64,000 nucleotides of DNA from Paenibacillus nasutitermitis (GCF_014641075.1 NZ_BMHP01000003.1:1054001-1118000); one strand, 5' to 3'. Counted from the stretch's first letter, positions 35,012 to 43,731 are shown. The notes: generated from the letters alone by a model not told the origin. Numbers and translations are program-made.

Positions 35012-35669
35012 ACCATTATTGACTGCAAAACCAATTTCGGCGATTGCATCAAATGCCGCACGATTGTCCGTCTTCTCGATAGCGTTCTTCGTTATTGTCC
35101 TTGGCACCCTCCACCTGCTGGAGCCGGAATTCGATCCGACATGGCGCTTTATCAGCGAATACGCTCTAGGCAGCTTCGGCTGGATGATGCATCTTGCATT
35201 CGTATTGCTCGCCGTGAGTTTGGTAAGTGCCGGGGTTGCTATCTTCTCGCAAGTTCGTACCCTTGCAGGATACATCGGGCTTGTTATCTTTGGACTAAGT
35301 GCCACAGGTGTATTAATAGCAGCCGTCTTTGTGACTGACCCCATATCGGTGAGTCCGGATGCTGCAACTTTCAGCGGTAAGATGCATTCAATTGGCGCCA
35401 CGCTCGACTATACGCCTGTCGCCGCCCTCTTGATCAGCTTTGCACTGGCACGCAATGAAGCCTGGAGACCCATTCGGGGACGATTGTTTGTCACCAGCGG
35501 TATTATGATTGTCCTCATGGCGTTATTCATCCTGCAAATTCCGGGCGACGGTCAGTTCAATCCAGATGTGCTTGCAGGTTTGTTCGGACGATTCTTGGTT
35601 GTGTCCTACCTGGGGTGGTTCTTGAGTGTAGGGTTTCACGTGATCAAACTTCGCAAGCTGAGCGAATAA
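34965..35669 (+). CDS. DUF998-family membrane protein
   Basis: Six hydrophobic helices and the WRFISEYALG start region with HSIGATLDYTPVAALLISFA match the DUF998 family. The gene overlaps the end of the fusion gene by 47 bases and is followed by a terminator at 35727. It is probably the last gene of the ArsR operon. No function is known for the family. Two starts (34965, 34971) are close together; the ribosome binding site is weak. Confidence 0.8.
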   Translation: MPMTRLTPFEDPKLAKPLLTAKPISAIASNAARLSVFSIAFFVIVLGTLHLLEPEFDPTWRFISEYALGSFGWMMHLAFVLLAVSLVSAGVAIFSQVRTLAGYIGLVIFGLSATGVLIAAVFVTDPISVSPDAATFSGKMHSIGATLDYTPVAALLISFALARNEAWRPIRGRLFVTSGIMIVLMALFILQIPGDGQFNPDVLAGLFGRFLVVSYLGWFLSVGFHVIKLRKLSE

Positions 35670-35726
35670 TAACGAACGCATTAAAGAACAACTACAGCAG
35701 GAAGAACGCTAAAATAGTATGAGCTT

Positions 35727-35750
35727 AAGCACCTTTCAAGGGTGCTTTTC
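35727..35750 (+). terminator. Terminator behind the ArsR/hydrolase operon
   Basis: AAGCACC pairs with GGTGCTT and is followed by TTCT on the plus strand. It ends the operon. The 35751-35955 stretch beyond it holds no recognisable gene. Confidence 0.75.
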
Positions 35751-35955
35751 TCTGTTGTCTTACTCGAGGTCAACTGGCCTGGCTGCCCGAGGGAGTTTAA
35801 TGGATGAACCCTTTAATCCTCGGCTATCCGTTCAGCGTTCTTCAACTCTCTCGATTTTTGAAAGATAAAAATCTTCCCAATTATCGTTAGCCGAAACGAA
35901 ACTGTCGCTCAATGACACAGCCTCGTCCTTTTTTGTTATTACGCTATCGTTTCCG

Positions 35956-36408
35956 TTAGCTGAACTCAACGCTCTTCCCCCATTCGACGGGTTGTTCCAG
36001 GATTACCCCGTCTGTCTCCACCCATTGGGTTAGGCTGTTCTCTTTGGCTTGAATAACGATAAAATACAGGTCTTCCGAAGCGGACGTATTCCGCAACGCT
36101 CTTACTCCGTCAGGAGCGATTCGAACTGAAGTTCCTTCGAACACATCTAAATCATTTCCGTCCACTTGAAATTGACCTTGTCCTTTAAGAAAGATGTAGA
36201 GTTCCTCATTTTCTTGGTGTTTGTGATAGAAGGGGATTTCCGCCTTGGGGGGCAGATTATTGAGTGAAACTTCCATGCTCGTAAGTTTTAAGAAATCTTT
36301 TAGGAAAATTTTTCCTTTTAGCATTCCTTCCGTGACGTTTCCAAAATTCGAAAACGCACCTGCATGGTTAACAGAGTAATTCGCTTGATTCGACTCCAAT
36401 TTGCTCAC
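35956..36408 (-). CDS. Cupin-domain protein
   Basis: The 150-residue protein has one cupin barrel with HKHQENEELYIFLKGQGQF and a later DGVRALRN, which carry metal-ligand positions. The start at 36408 is a GTG with AAGGTGAG directly before it; a TTG three codons downstream has a better spacing. It is a single gene in a region with IS remnants. A metal-dependent sugar isomerase or dioxygenase-like role is possible. Confidence 0.82.
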   Translation of the reverse strand: MSKLESNQANYSVNHAGAFSNFGNVTEGMLKGKIFLKDFLKLTSMEVSLNNLPPKAEIPFYHKHQENEELYIFLKGQGQFQVDGNDLDVFEGTSVRIAPDGVRALRNTSASEDLYFIVIQAKENSLTQWVETDGVILEQPVEWGKSVEFS

Positions 36409-36450
36409 CTCACCTTAGATTAATTGTTCCATTAATAGAATGATAACTGC

Positions 36451-36558
36451 CCTTCGAAGAGCGCCCCCAAAGACGCCCTCGTCATTGCAGACGTTGTCAG
36501 CCGTGGTTATTACTACGATTACTCTCGTCAAGCCGGGACTTCCAAAGGTTTAGTCTAA
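36451..36558 (+). pseudogene. Fragment of an IS110-family transposase
   Basis: The frame reads KDALVIADVVSRGYYYDYS, which is the conserved DEDD-type motif of IS110 transposases around residue 110. It ends in a TAA after 30 codons. No other part of the transposase is attached here, so it is a remnant between the cupin gene and the second ArsR module. Confidence 0.65.
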
Positions 36559-36570
36559 ACCAATGCTAAA

Positions 36571-36987
36571 CTAAAAGGCTGGCAGGGTTTTGCCTGTTTC
36601 GAGCAGGCTCTTTAAATTGCTGAGAATGGAAGGCCAGCCATTATTAAATCCATCCTTCTCTAATATATCATCGTGACTGAGAGTCAATTTTACAGTAGAG
36701 TTCATAGGTGTTAATTCGTATGTAACTTTGGAGAATCGCTCCCCTTCAACGTCTCTGACGCTCCAGGTAACTGTGAGTAAACGATAGGGCTCACATACAA
36801 GAACTTCACCATGATGATCAACCTTATCTTTATCCATCAATTTAAAGCTGGAGCCAACTTGCCAATCTGAGATGATTTCACGACCGAAAAAATACTGCTT
36901 GGTGAATTCACTGTTAGTTAGGGCTTGCCAAAGCTTCTCGGGTGTAGTTGCGATGTAAGTCGTATAAACGAATGAAGTTTTATTCAT
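36571..36987 (-). CDS. SRPBCC (AHSA1)-family protein (second module)
   Basis: The 138-residue AHSA1-type protein has YIATTPEKLWQALTNSEF, KQYFFGREIISDWQ and the long C-terminal helix. It overlaps the ArsR gene upstream by eight bases and is in the same operon. This ArsR-SRPBCC pairing is common in Firmicutes; the ligand of the helix-grip fold is unknown. Confidence 0.9.
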   Translation of the reverse strand: MNKTSFVYTTYIATTPEKLWQALTNSEFTKQYFFGREIISDWQVGSSFKLMDKDKVDHHGEVLVCEPYRLLTVTWSVRDVEGERFSKVTYELTPMNSTVKLTLSHDDILEKDGFNNGWPSILSNLKSLLETGKTLPAF

Positions 36988-37300
36988 GATTAGAATCCTC
37001 CTCTAAGGCTTGCTTTAGTGTGTTTAATGCTTCAATCCGGTGACGCTCAAACTTGCCGATCCAGCGTTGATAAATTTCCCCGATAGGTATCGGATTAAGA
37101 TAATGCAGCTTCTCACGGCCTTGCCAAACAACAGTTATAAGGTTTGCCTCTTCCAGCAACTGAAGGTGCTTCGTAACAGCTTGACGAGTCATAGCCATTT
37201 GTTTACAAAGTTCTCCTAAGGATTGTCCATTATTTGCGAACAAGAGGTCGAGTAAATGTCTGCGAGTTCCATCGGCAAGTGCTTTAAATACTTTGTCCAT
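36980..37300 (-). CDS. ArsR-family transcriptional regulator (second module)
   Basis: The 106-residue repressor shows FKALADGTRRHLLDLLFANN, LCKQMAMTRQAVTKHLQLL and a wing GREKLHYLN. It carries no Cys metal site. A perfect palindrome begins 12 bases upstream of its start and is its likely operator. It converges with the first ArsR module 2 kb away. Confidence 0.92.
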   Translation of the reverse strand: MDKVFKALADGTRRHLLDLLFANNGQSLGELCKQMAMTRQAVTKHLQLLEEANLITVVWQGREKLHYLNPIPIGEIYQRWIGKFERHRIEALNTLKQALEEDSNHE

Positions 37301-37311
37301 GCCCCTATTAT

Positions 37312-37331
37312 ATGCAACTAGTTAGTTGCAT
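37312..37331. promoter_or_regulatory. ArsR operator palindrome upstream of second module
   Basis: ATGCAACT-AGTT-AGTTGCAT is a perfect 8-base inverted repeat. It lies just before the ArsR start, so it would sit in the promoter or 5' end of the message and block its own transcription. Confidence 0.75.
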
Positions 37332-37382
37332 GTCAAGCTCAACTGAAAAAAACCTGTAGCATATCCATACAGTTTATTACAT

Positions 37383-37404
37383 TATCCTGCCCGTTAGCAT
37401 TATG
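37383..37404. repeat. Dispersed short repeat, copy 1
   Basis: TATCCTGCCCGTTAGCATTATG is one of several similar sequences in this window (see also 43893, 53660 and 54191). It sits next to the terminator at 37406 and the left flank of the IS110 remnant. Confidence 0.55.
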
Positions 37405-37405
37405 G

Positions 37406-37438
37406 GGTCAACCAGTTTTTACTGGTTGATCCTTTTTT
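37406..37438 (+). terminator. Terminator-like hairpin at left flank of the IS110 remnant
   Basis: GGTCAACCAGT and ACTGGTTGATCC pair around TTTT and are followed by TTTTTT. There is no gene directly upstream on the plus strand that would need it, so it may belong to the mobile element end. Confidence 0.75.
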
Positions 37439-37439
37439 C

Positions 37440-37639
37440 ATTTGCTTTGAGGATTAAGGTAGCCGGTCGAACGTACCTGCCCGTGGGACTTGATCCCGAG
37501 CGCTATAATGTTCACCCCTACTTGTCATGACCATGATTGAGGCTGGTTGGGACTTGAGATCCCGTATAACAAGCGATGCTATGGAGCGACAAGATGAACA
37601 CATAGGGTTGCCGGTAAATCTATATCAAGGAGAGATTGT
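37440..37639 (+). ncRNA. Candidate IS110 left-end region with possible bridge RNA
   Basis: The 200 bases before the transposase start hold no open frame and have several short inverted repeats. IS110-group elements encode a bridge RNA in the left non-coding end next to the transposase. Position fits; structure has not been checked. Confidence 0.35.
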
Positions 37640-38651
37640 ATGAATTCTGTTATTGGTCTAGATATCTCAAAAGAAGAAAGTCATGGACAAGCCTTCTTAG
37701 AGCGTGGAAAACCGTACAGAGGAACGTTCCATTTCGAGCATACTCGGGAAGGGTTAGCGAAGCTACTTCAAGTTGTTCAAGACGTCGAGCACGCGTCTTG
37801 TCAACGCCCTATGCTTATTCTAGAAGCAACTGGGCATTACCAAAGCTCCGTTGTTCAATTCTTGGAGGAGCATCACTATCTGTACATTGTCATTAATCCT
37901 CTCATTTCGAATCGACTTAGGAAGACCAATCTTCGTAAGGTAAAGACGGATGCTGCTGATTTATCTTCTGGGTGAGTTATATTACAAAGAAGAGTTTGAG
38001 CCTTTCAAAAAAAGGGGGGTGCAACTACTTAATCTGCGCTATCTCACTCGACAGTACGAGTCTCTTTCCAAAATGTGTGCAGACTAAATTACAGTTCCAA
38101 GCTGTTCTGGATCAAGTTTTCCCTGCTTACAAAGGTGTTTTCGGAGCTATGTATTCTAGCATTTCACTTCGATTCCTAAATGAGTTTCCGACCTCATATT
38201 TGGTACTCAAACGGATGAAGAGACGCTAAATTCTAAAATTAAGGAACTGCTTACCTCAAGACGAGGGCGTTCAGAGGATTGGGTCAGCGCAAGAGTTCAA
38301 CGGCTACTGGATGCGGCAAAACAAAATCCCTTTCAGCAAACCATGTACTCAAGCCACTTGGTTAATCTGAGGGTTTTGATAGCACTCATTCTTCAGTACC
38401 AGGAGCATCTAGCTGGATTGGAAGCAAACATAGATGCCCTAGCTGAAGAAATTCAAGAATATGATTTAATCCAGTCGATTCCCGGTATTGGCCATAAAAT
38501 TGCGGCAACAATTTTATCGGAAATTGGAGAAGTCGACCGTTTTGATCATCCTAAGAAACTAGAGGCTTTTGCAGGTATTGACCCGAGTGTGTTCGCCTCA
38601 GGCAAGTTTACTGCAACACGAAATCGAATTACTAAACGTGCAGCCTGTTGA
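37640..38651 (+). pseudogene. IS110-family transposase, frameshifted and truncated
   Basis: Three frames give a complete IS110 transposase core: an N-terminal DEDD catalytic domain (SVIGLDISKEES, KVKTDAADL), a middle with ELYYKEEFEPFKKRGVQLLNLRY and KLQFQAVLDQVFP, and a C-terminal Tnp20 domain with DLIQSIPGIGHKIAATILSE and AFAGIDPSVFASGKF. Stops or frameshifts occur near 37977, 38085 and 38230. About 50 residues at the C-terminus are missing after ITKRAAC. The element is therefore dead. The target is unknown. Confidence 0.85.
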
Positions 38652-38831
38652 TTGTTGTGCTATAGTATCCCGATAGTATAATGCTCATGGCGTTTAAACC
38701 GTTAGCTTATTTCTTAATACATTTGATAATTATTGTTGGAGGACTTAAACGTGCTTTCATTCCTGAATACCATTTAGTTGGTGAACTGTCATCTATCTCA
38801 GTTCGCATAACTGAACAAATTTTAAAGAATA

Positions 38832-38869
38832 AGGGATCCTCTGACTGTCGCTACAGTCGGAGGATCCCT
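38832..38869. promoter_or_regulatory. Near-perfect long hairpin in the 38.7-38.9 kb gap
   Basis: GGGATCCTCTGACTG pairs with CAGTCGGAGGATCCC with one mismatch. No T run follows on either strand within five bases. It may be a terminator remnant or part of the IS right end. The 38652-38912 stretch otherwise shows no reliable gene. Confidence 0.5.
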
Positions 38870-38912
38870 ATTAAAGTAACGTGCCCTTTAGGCCCCTGGG
38901 TCAACTGTACAA

Positions 38913-39449
38913 CTAAGCTGGAACGTAGGTCAACCTGATCACCTTCTCGCCAATTCGATCGCTTGCCACGAGGCGCAGCGGCGGCCGCGGACCGGCGAAG
39001 AACGGCTTGCCGTGACCCAGCACGACTGGATGGAGATAGAGTCGATACTCATCAACGAGACCGAGCTCCGTTAGACTGTGGGCCAACTCCGGCCCGGCAA
39101 CTTCAATCTCCCCTTCATGCTGAGCCTTCAGCCCACGTATGGCCGCTGCGAGGTCGCCCTCGATCAGAGAAGCGTTCGGACCGACGGACTTTAACGTCCT
39201 CGACACCACCCACTTCGGTTTGCTTTGCCACGCCGCTGCGTATTCCCGTTCCGGTGCATCCCATTCAAAATGGTCTCCGTCCCAATACCGCATGGTCTCG
39301 TACATGCGGCGCCCGTACAGGCTGCCCGCCAGACCGCGCACGTCATCGATGAAATGACGGAATAGCACGGGGTCGGGCTGAAATGCCGCGTGGTCATGGT
39401 CGACGAATCCGTCCAGAGACTGGTTCAATGCGAAAACGATCTTTGCCAT
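38913..39449 (-). CDS. Dihydrofolate reductase-family (RibD C-terminal-like) protein
   Basis: The 178-residue protein shows ALNQSLDGFVD, YGRRMYETMRYW and the late EYRLYLHPVVLGHGKPFF that mark the RibD C-terminal/DHFR fold. It is clearly more GC-rich than its neighbours and uses different codons, so it may have come by transfer. It sits beside the dead IS110 transposase. An NADPH-dependent reductase role is expected, the substrate is unknown. Confidence 0.88.
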   Translation of the reverse strand: MAKIVFALNQSLDGFVDHDHAAFQPDPVLFRHFIDDVRGLAGSLYGRRMYETMRYWDGDHFEWDAPEREYAAAWQSKPKWVVSRTLKSVGPNASLIEGDLAAAIRGLKAQHEGEIEVAGPELAHSLTELGLVDEYRLYLHPVVLGHGKPFFAGPRPPLRLVASDRIGEKVIRLTYVPA

Positions 39450-40384
39450 GCGACTGACTCTCCTCCCTGGTTTTCTCGCACATTCATCATCAAGATTACA
39501 CGTTCCATATGCAGCCTTCTTTTATGTCTACATTTTATCATCCAACAGCATGTCCGGTTTCTCATGGATTGCTAATGTGCACAGTCCTGGCCTGACCGAA
39601 TACAAATTTAATTTAACGAAGGATGGTAAATTAAACAACAATTCTCCCTCTATGAGGAATCACTTTACTCTTGAAAGCTCACTTATTCTTAGATATTCGA
39701 TATATTGGAGGTCAACCCTCCCAAGTCTCACAGAGTCTACGCTCCCACATTCCTTCATTCAACCTGTCCATGAGGTGGAGGTCAGATATGCTGCGAAGGC
39801 AGGATCTTCGTCCGTATGATAGTTTCGTTCTGACTCATCCGTGCTTCAGTTGTCTGTATCTCATTGCTCTGGTTCGAACCCTAAGAAGGTACTGTTTCGT
39901 TATGCTGCCGTATCTACAACATTGAATCGAGGGATATCAAGGAGTTGATCTAATTTCGCTTATTCTTGTCATTGATGCTTTTCTCTTCGTTCGGTTGTCA
40001 CATGAAGCACTGATAACGAATGAGGTATTTACGACCATGACGAGCACACCGTTTGAAAAAACTCGGTTATCACAAATATCCGTCTACTCCTATCTTTTAT
40101 GTTCAACATGCCGGTTGCGGCGAATTAAAGTCGAACATGGCGATGATTACGACGTCGGCAACGTTATAGCGTTCGCAACCGATTGAACTTATAAAGAAAA
40201 GACACCCCTTCGTTAGGTGTCTTTGAGCTACTACCGGATTCTAGTACAATTTCGATACGTGCAAGGACACCAGCTGAATTATTTACGCTTCTGTTTGCAT
40301 TTGACGGGAAGTTAAAAGCGGCGATCACAATATCATTTACACCTCTCCGAAGGAAACGCCTAATATTAAACGATCTTCCGATTA
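39450..40384. other. Gene-poor stretch with no recognised product
   Basis: Frames of 60-120 codons are present on the plus strand but lack good starts, conserved motifs or ribosome binding sites. A clear terminator lies at 40198. I see nothing I can name, only decayed sequence. Confidence 0.5.
40198..40224 (+). terminator. Terminator in the decayed region
   Basis: AAAGACACC pairs with GGTGTCTTT around a short CTTCGTTA-type loop. A run precedes and T run follows, so it can act in both directions. Confidence 0.75.
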
Positions 40385-40504
40385 TGTGAGTTGTACTACA
40401 AAGAGGAATTTGAAGACCATAAACGACGGGGAGTCGAATTACTGAATCTCCGCCATAGCTCTAAATTCCCATATTCTACTTTCTTTTTGATGAGCTTCCT
40501 CTAG
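40385..40504 (+). pseudogene. Second IS110 transposase fragment
   Basis: CELYYKEEFEDHKRRGVELLNLRH is nearly the same as the middle part of the 37640-38651 transposase. The rest of the 40-codon frame has no similarity. This shows that at least two related IS110 elements have been present here. Confidence 0.75.
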
Positions 40505-40505
40505 T

Positions 40506-41753
40506 CTAATTAAAAACTAAAGGAAAAGTAAATGTAACGAAAGCTGCCCAGAGTCCGTAGACCGGCAAATACGTAGTAACGGCATCTTGGATGGTTGAAG
40601 GTCCGGTTTTGTTTTGTAGAAAACGCATATAGGAGAGCATAATCCAAATTAGATTGGCCCAGATAAGCAGGTTTACGCCTAATACAGCAACCCGGTTAGG
40701 CGTAATTCCATAAGAAGAAAGCCTGAACACGATGGCAGATAAAGCCACACTGTCAATGATAAGAGCAAGAACAATCAAGGCAAAATTTATATAATCAGAA
40801 ATGTTCTTTTTCTCGTCTGTCCCGCTTTCGGTTATGGAGAATATGGTGACAGCCAATACACTAAGGAGTATTCCGTTGAAGGATAGGAGGAAATTACGGT
40901 CCAAGAAAGGATTTTTCCCCACCCAAATAACCGTTACAAGGTAGACCAACAATGTGGTCAATACAAGAGGACTAAAAATGCGGGCTATATAGGGTGCAAT
41001 ATGTTTAGAAAGTTTAAGGTTCCTTGATATCAGGTATGTAGCTACAATAGCGAGAGCGGCAGCACCGAATAAAACGACATTTTTAAAATAAAATTCAGAG
41101 ATATCCATGCCAACAAATCTGAATAACTGCATGGTTAATACTGTTAGCAGCATTCCGCTAATTGCCATGCTGGCGTAGAGTATGCAAAATTCCCCATTAA
41201 ATTTAAGATAGGCTAATCTTGTTCTCCCTTTGCCATATTCATTTCCTGTAAATGCAAGCCCTAATACGACCCACAAGAAAATGGGAAGGTGTATATAAGC
41301 CAGAATTACACTGTCTTTATGCTCTAGTGGCAGCATGTTGAGATAAACGCCAGAGATAAGGAATAACGAAGCAAGGGTGTAAAGAACATTTTTCTTGGGG
41401 GTATTATTGGATACAAAATAGGCTGCAATAAAGGGAAGTATACCAAAAACAAGATTAATAGGGGCTATTATTTGCTGTTCAGTAAAATGAAAAATGACCC
41501 TGGAGCTTATCCCAGCCAGAATGGCTAATAGGCCCATGGATAAGAAATCTTTTTGAAGCAAGGAAGCTTTTTCTGTATTTGCTGTCTCTTTGAAATGCAA
41601 TCTTTCATACCAAGCGGCAAGAACCTGCGATTCCGGGTATTGTTCCCAGGCGTCTGAGAATGACTTTTTAAAAGCTTCGGGTTCTTTTCTAAACATGCTC
41701 TCCAGCTCATGGGGATTAGCCATATTTTCAATAATCCGATTGTTATTGTCCAT
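40506..41753 (-). CDS. DUF4153-like multispanning membrane protein
   Basis: The 415-residue protein has a soluble N-terminus of about 75 residues and then about eleven hydrophobic helices. LKFNGEFCILYASMAISGML and the overall layout recall DUF4153 proteins; I am not certain of the family. The ATG at 41753 has AAGAGGAGG upstream; longer starts would lie before this site. It is alone. A 19-base palindrome lies about 95 bases upstream. Confidence 0.75.
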   Translation of the reverse strand: MDNNNRIIENMANPHELESMFRKEPEAFKKSFSDAWEQYPESQVLAAWYERLHFKETANTEKASLLQKDFLSMGLLAILAGISSRVIFHFTEQQIIAPINLVFGILPFIAAYFVSNNTPKKNVLYTLASLFLISGVYLNMLPLEHKDSVILAYIHLPIFLWVVLGLAFTGNEYGKGRTRLAYLKFNGEFCILYASMAISGMLLTVLTMQLFRFVGMDISEFYFKNVVLFGAAALAIVATYLISRNLKLSKHIAPYIARIFSPLVLTTLLVYLVTVIWVGKNPFLDRNFLLSFNGILLSVLAVTIFSITESGTDEKKNISDYINFALIVLALIIDSVALSAIVFRLSSYGITPNRVAVLGVNLLIWANLIWIMLSYMRFLQNKTGPSTIQDAVTTYLPVYGLWAAFVTFTFPLVFN

Positions 41754-41848
41754 GATTATACCTCCTCTTATCCTTGACTGTTGTACCATGCAAGAACCTG
41801 AATTCCAATAAGAAAAACAACCATCTTTAAAACGATATTAACACGTAA

Positions 41849-41867
41849 TTTATTGTTTTACAATAAA
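41849..41867. promoter_or_regulatory. Perfect palindrome upstream of the DUF4153-like gene
   Basis: TTTATTGT-TTT-ACAATAAA is an 8-base perfect inverted repeat in an AT-rich stretch. It could be the operator of a regulator not present in this window. The 41868-42138 stretch beyond holds no recognised gene. Confidence 0.55.
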
Positions 41868-42138
41868 TAATTATCGAATAGGATTATATTTTTGTTCGTT
41901 TTATTTGGATCCGACGCTGGCCGGCATCCTGCTTTTCTTATAGGGATTGCATCAGAAAATAGAATAAGGGAGGGATCGAAGTTGGGCTTTTCGCATCGAG
42001 CTGGAAGATATGGATAAGGCCACGCTTTTAAATGTTCTATTAGGGCAGCATAAAAAGAACCGGGGGTTCCTGAACTGAACTGTAACCCGATTTAGGGACA
42101 ATGTTTGAAAAAAACCCTATAGCTCTAAGCCGTCAAGA

Positions 42139-42171
42139 GATGACTTCTGAATTCGTCAGGAGTCATCCTTT
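42139..42171 (+). terminator. Terminator-like hairpin at 42.1 kb
   Basis: GATGACT pairs with AGTCATC, with an inner TGA/TCA, and is followed by CTTTTTAACG on the plus strand. No intact gene lies before it on that strand. Confidence 0.6.
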
Positions 42172-42269
42172 TTAACGTCCACTGATGCGCGCTGAGGGTC
42201 CATTTTATTCGGAGTTCGGTCAGTATGGGGGATAAGATGATTAAGGAGGGAATGCTGTGAAACAGCAAC

Positions 42270-43142
42270 TTAGTTATGATATCGAGATATAAATGAAATA
42301 AGGGCAGCATCAAACTCGGCAGCGTGCTTTCCAATCCAAATAAGGTGGCCCCACGAATCAAGAATACACATTTCAGACTTGCTTAGTAGTGTCTTCGCGT
42401 GGTTGGGATGACTTAGGGATACAGAACTATCATTTTGGCTGTGCATAATCAACGTTGGCGCTTGGATATCCCCTAGCTCCTTGGAATAATCTTGTTGGGT
42501 TTGCTCCAAATCGATATAGAATCCCGAGTAGGAACGCTGACGATTATTCATTTTCCGAAACATTTCAATCGATTGACTGTCAAGCCGTTTACGAACTTCC
42601 GAAAATGGTAGTTTTGAAAAGGACTGTGCCATCATTCTGAACGTTAACTTAGGCAGTAAGTTATTCATCGCCGCAAGCATTTTCCATGTCCTTTTTTCAG
42701 TTTTTGGCCTAAACATTCGCTTTGCCATTTTGTATACTTTATCATCGGGTGTAAGCCATGGCTTCGTAACCGCAGACTGAAGCGTGAAACTTAAAACTCT
42801 ATCGGGAAACAAAGAGCAAAATACGATTCCGGTAGGACCTCCTGCGGAAACAGCAATCACATGGACTTTTTTAATTGCGAGATGATCTAACAACAACTTG
42901 TAATTAACGCATGCTTGTTTCAAATCCTTAATTGGAGATGTGCTGCTGTATCCGGATCGGGAAGGAGTTATAATGGAATAACCTGACTCTACCAACCTCT
43001 GAAAACCAAATTCCTCCAGACAGCCTGAATGCCCGCCATGAAACAATAATATAGGGATTCCCTTACCGGTGACGGAATATTCCAGCATACTCGCTCCGCA
43101 ATTTATCATACTAATTTTTCGTTGCAAGTGATCACCCTTCAA
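42270..43142 (-). CDS. Alpha/beta hydrolase
   Basis: The 290-residue protein has the oxyanion region LLFHGGHSGC, the nucleophile elbow VSAGGPTG with Ser in AVSAGG, and a late His in DSWGHLIWIGKH. It is a normal single-domain alpha/beta hydrolase. The annotated start at 43142 is a TTG directly after GAGGAG; a second TTG at 43127 with AAGGGTG upstream is equally possible. It lies in a decayed region and may not be expressed. Confidence 0.82.
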   Translation of the reverse strand: MKGDHLQRKISMINCGASMLEYSVTGKGIPILLFHGGHSGCLEEFGFQRLVESGYSIITPSRSGYSSTSPIKDLKQACVNYKLLLDHLAIKKVHVIAVSAGGPTGIVFCSLFPDRVLSFTLQSAVTKPWLTPDDKVYKMAKRMFRPKTEKRTWKMLAAMNNLLPKLTFRMMAQSFSKLPFSEVRKRLDSQSIEMFRKMNNRQRSYSGFYIDLEQTQQDYSKELGDIQAPTLIMHSQNDSSVSLSHPNHAKTLLSKSEMCILDSWGHLIWIGKHAAEFDAALISFISRYHN

Positions 43143-43147
43143 TCTCC

Positions 43148-43315
43148 TCAGCAGTCTCTGGTATGGAGAACATCATTAACGCGGCTGAGCACCATGGTAT
43201 CGACGTCAGCTTTCTCAGTTTAGTCAAAGCCGTTGCCCAGCGTGAAATCGACAAGGGCTACAGATCCGATGCAGTCTCACGTATAACCGAGTTGCTCAGG
43301 AATCCAACCGTCTAG
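43148..43315 (+). pseudogene. C-terminal fragment of an NAD(P)-dependent reductase (imine reductase-like)
   Basis: The 55-residue frame reads MENIINAAEHHGIDVSF, then AVAQREIDKGYRSDAVS and ELLRNPTV before TAG. It matches the end of reductases of the 6-phosphogluconate dehydrogenase/imine reductase class. The N-terminal Rossmann domain is absent, so it is only a remnant. Confidence 0.6.
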
Positions 43316-43324
43316 TCTCCAGGA

Positions 43325-43353
43325 GAACCCCAGTCTTATACGGACGGGGTCTC
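43325..43353 (+). terminator. Terminator behind the reductase fragment
   Basis: GAGAACCCCAGTC pairs with GACGGGGTCTC, with one bulge, and is followed by TTCCCTTTT on the plus strand. Confidence 0.65.
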
Positions 43354-43365
43354 TTCCCTTTTATT

Positions 43366-43731
43366 TCACTGTTTTTCTATCATTTCCGTCATTTGCACAA
43401 TGTGTTCATCCAATCGGCGCTTTACAATTTCCAATGAATGAATTTGTCTAGCGAACGTATCCGACTTTTCTTGATAGGCTTTAAGCACATCATCGCAAAA
43501 TTGATATTGTTCGGGACCGGTATCATTACATTCCAATACGTCCGCTATTTGATCGGTTGTCAGTCCCAGACCCAGATAGAATTGAATGGTTCTGATACGT
43601 TCGACGACAGATTCATCGAACTCCCGATAATCATTTTCAAGGCGAAATGCAGTAATTAAATTTTTCTGCTCATAATGTCGAATGGACCGGGTACTTGCTC
43701 CGGTTCTTTTGGACAATTCACTTATTTTCAA
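43366..43731 (-). CDS. MerR-family transcriptional regulator
   Basis: The 121-residue protein has the MerR N-terminal HTH (ISELSKRTGASTRSIRHYEQKNLI, with the Arg-Tyr pair) and a coiled-coil C-terminus. No Cys metal site is visible. The start is a TTG at 43731 with AAGGAGG at a spacing of 9; an upstream in-frame start would lie before this site. It has no obvious target next to it, except the decayed reductase gene. Confidence 0.9.
   Translation of the reverse strand: MKISELSKRTGASTRSIRHYEQKNLITAFRLENDYREFDESVVERIRTIQFYLGLGLTTDQIADVLECNDTGPEQYQFCDDVLKAYQEKSDTFARQIHSLEIVKRRLDEHIVQMTEMIEKQ

Noticed and set aside
39448..40186. Several 60-120 codon open frames in the decayed stretch
   Set aside because: They lack ribosome binding sites and recognisable motifs, and overlap a terminator; they are more likely chance frames.
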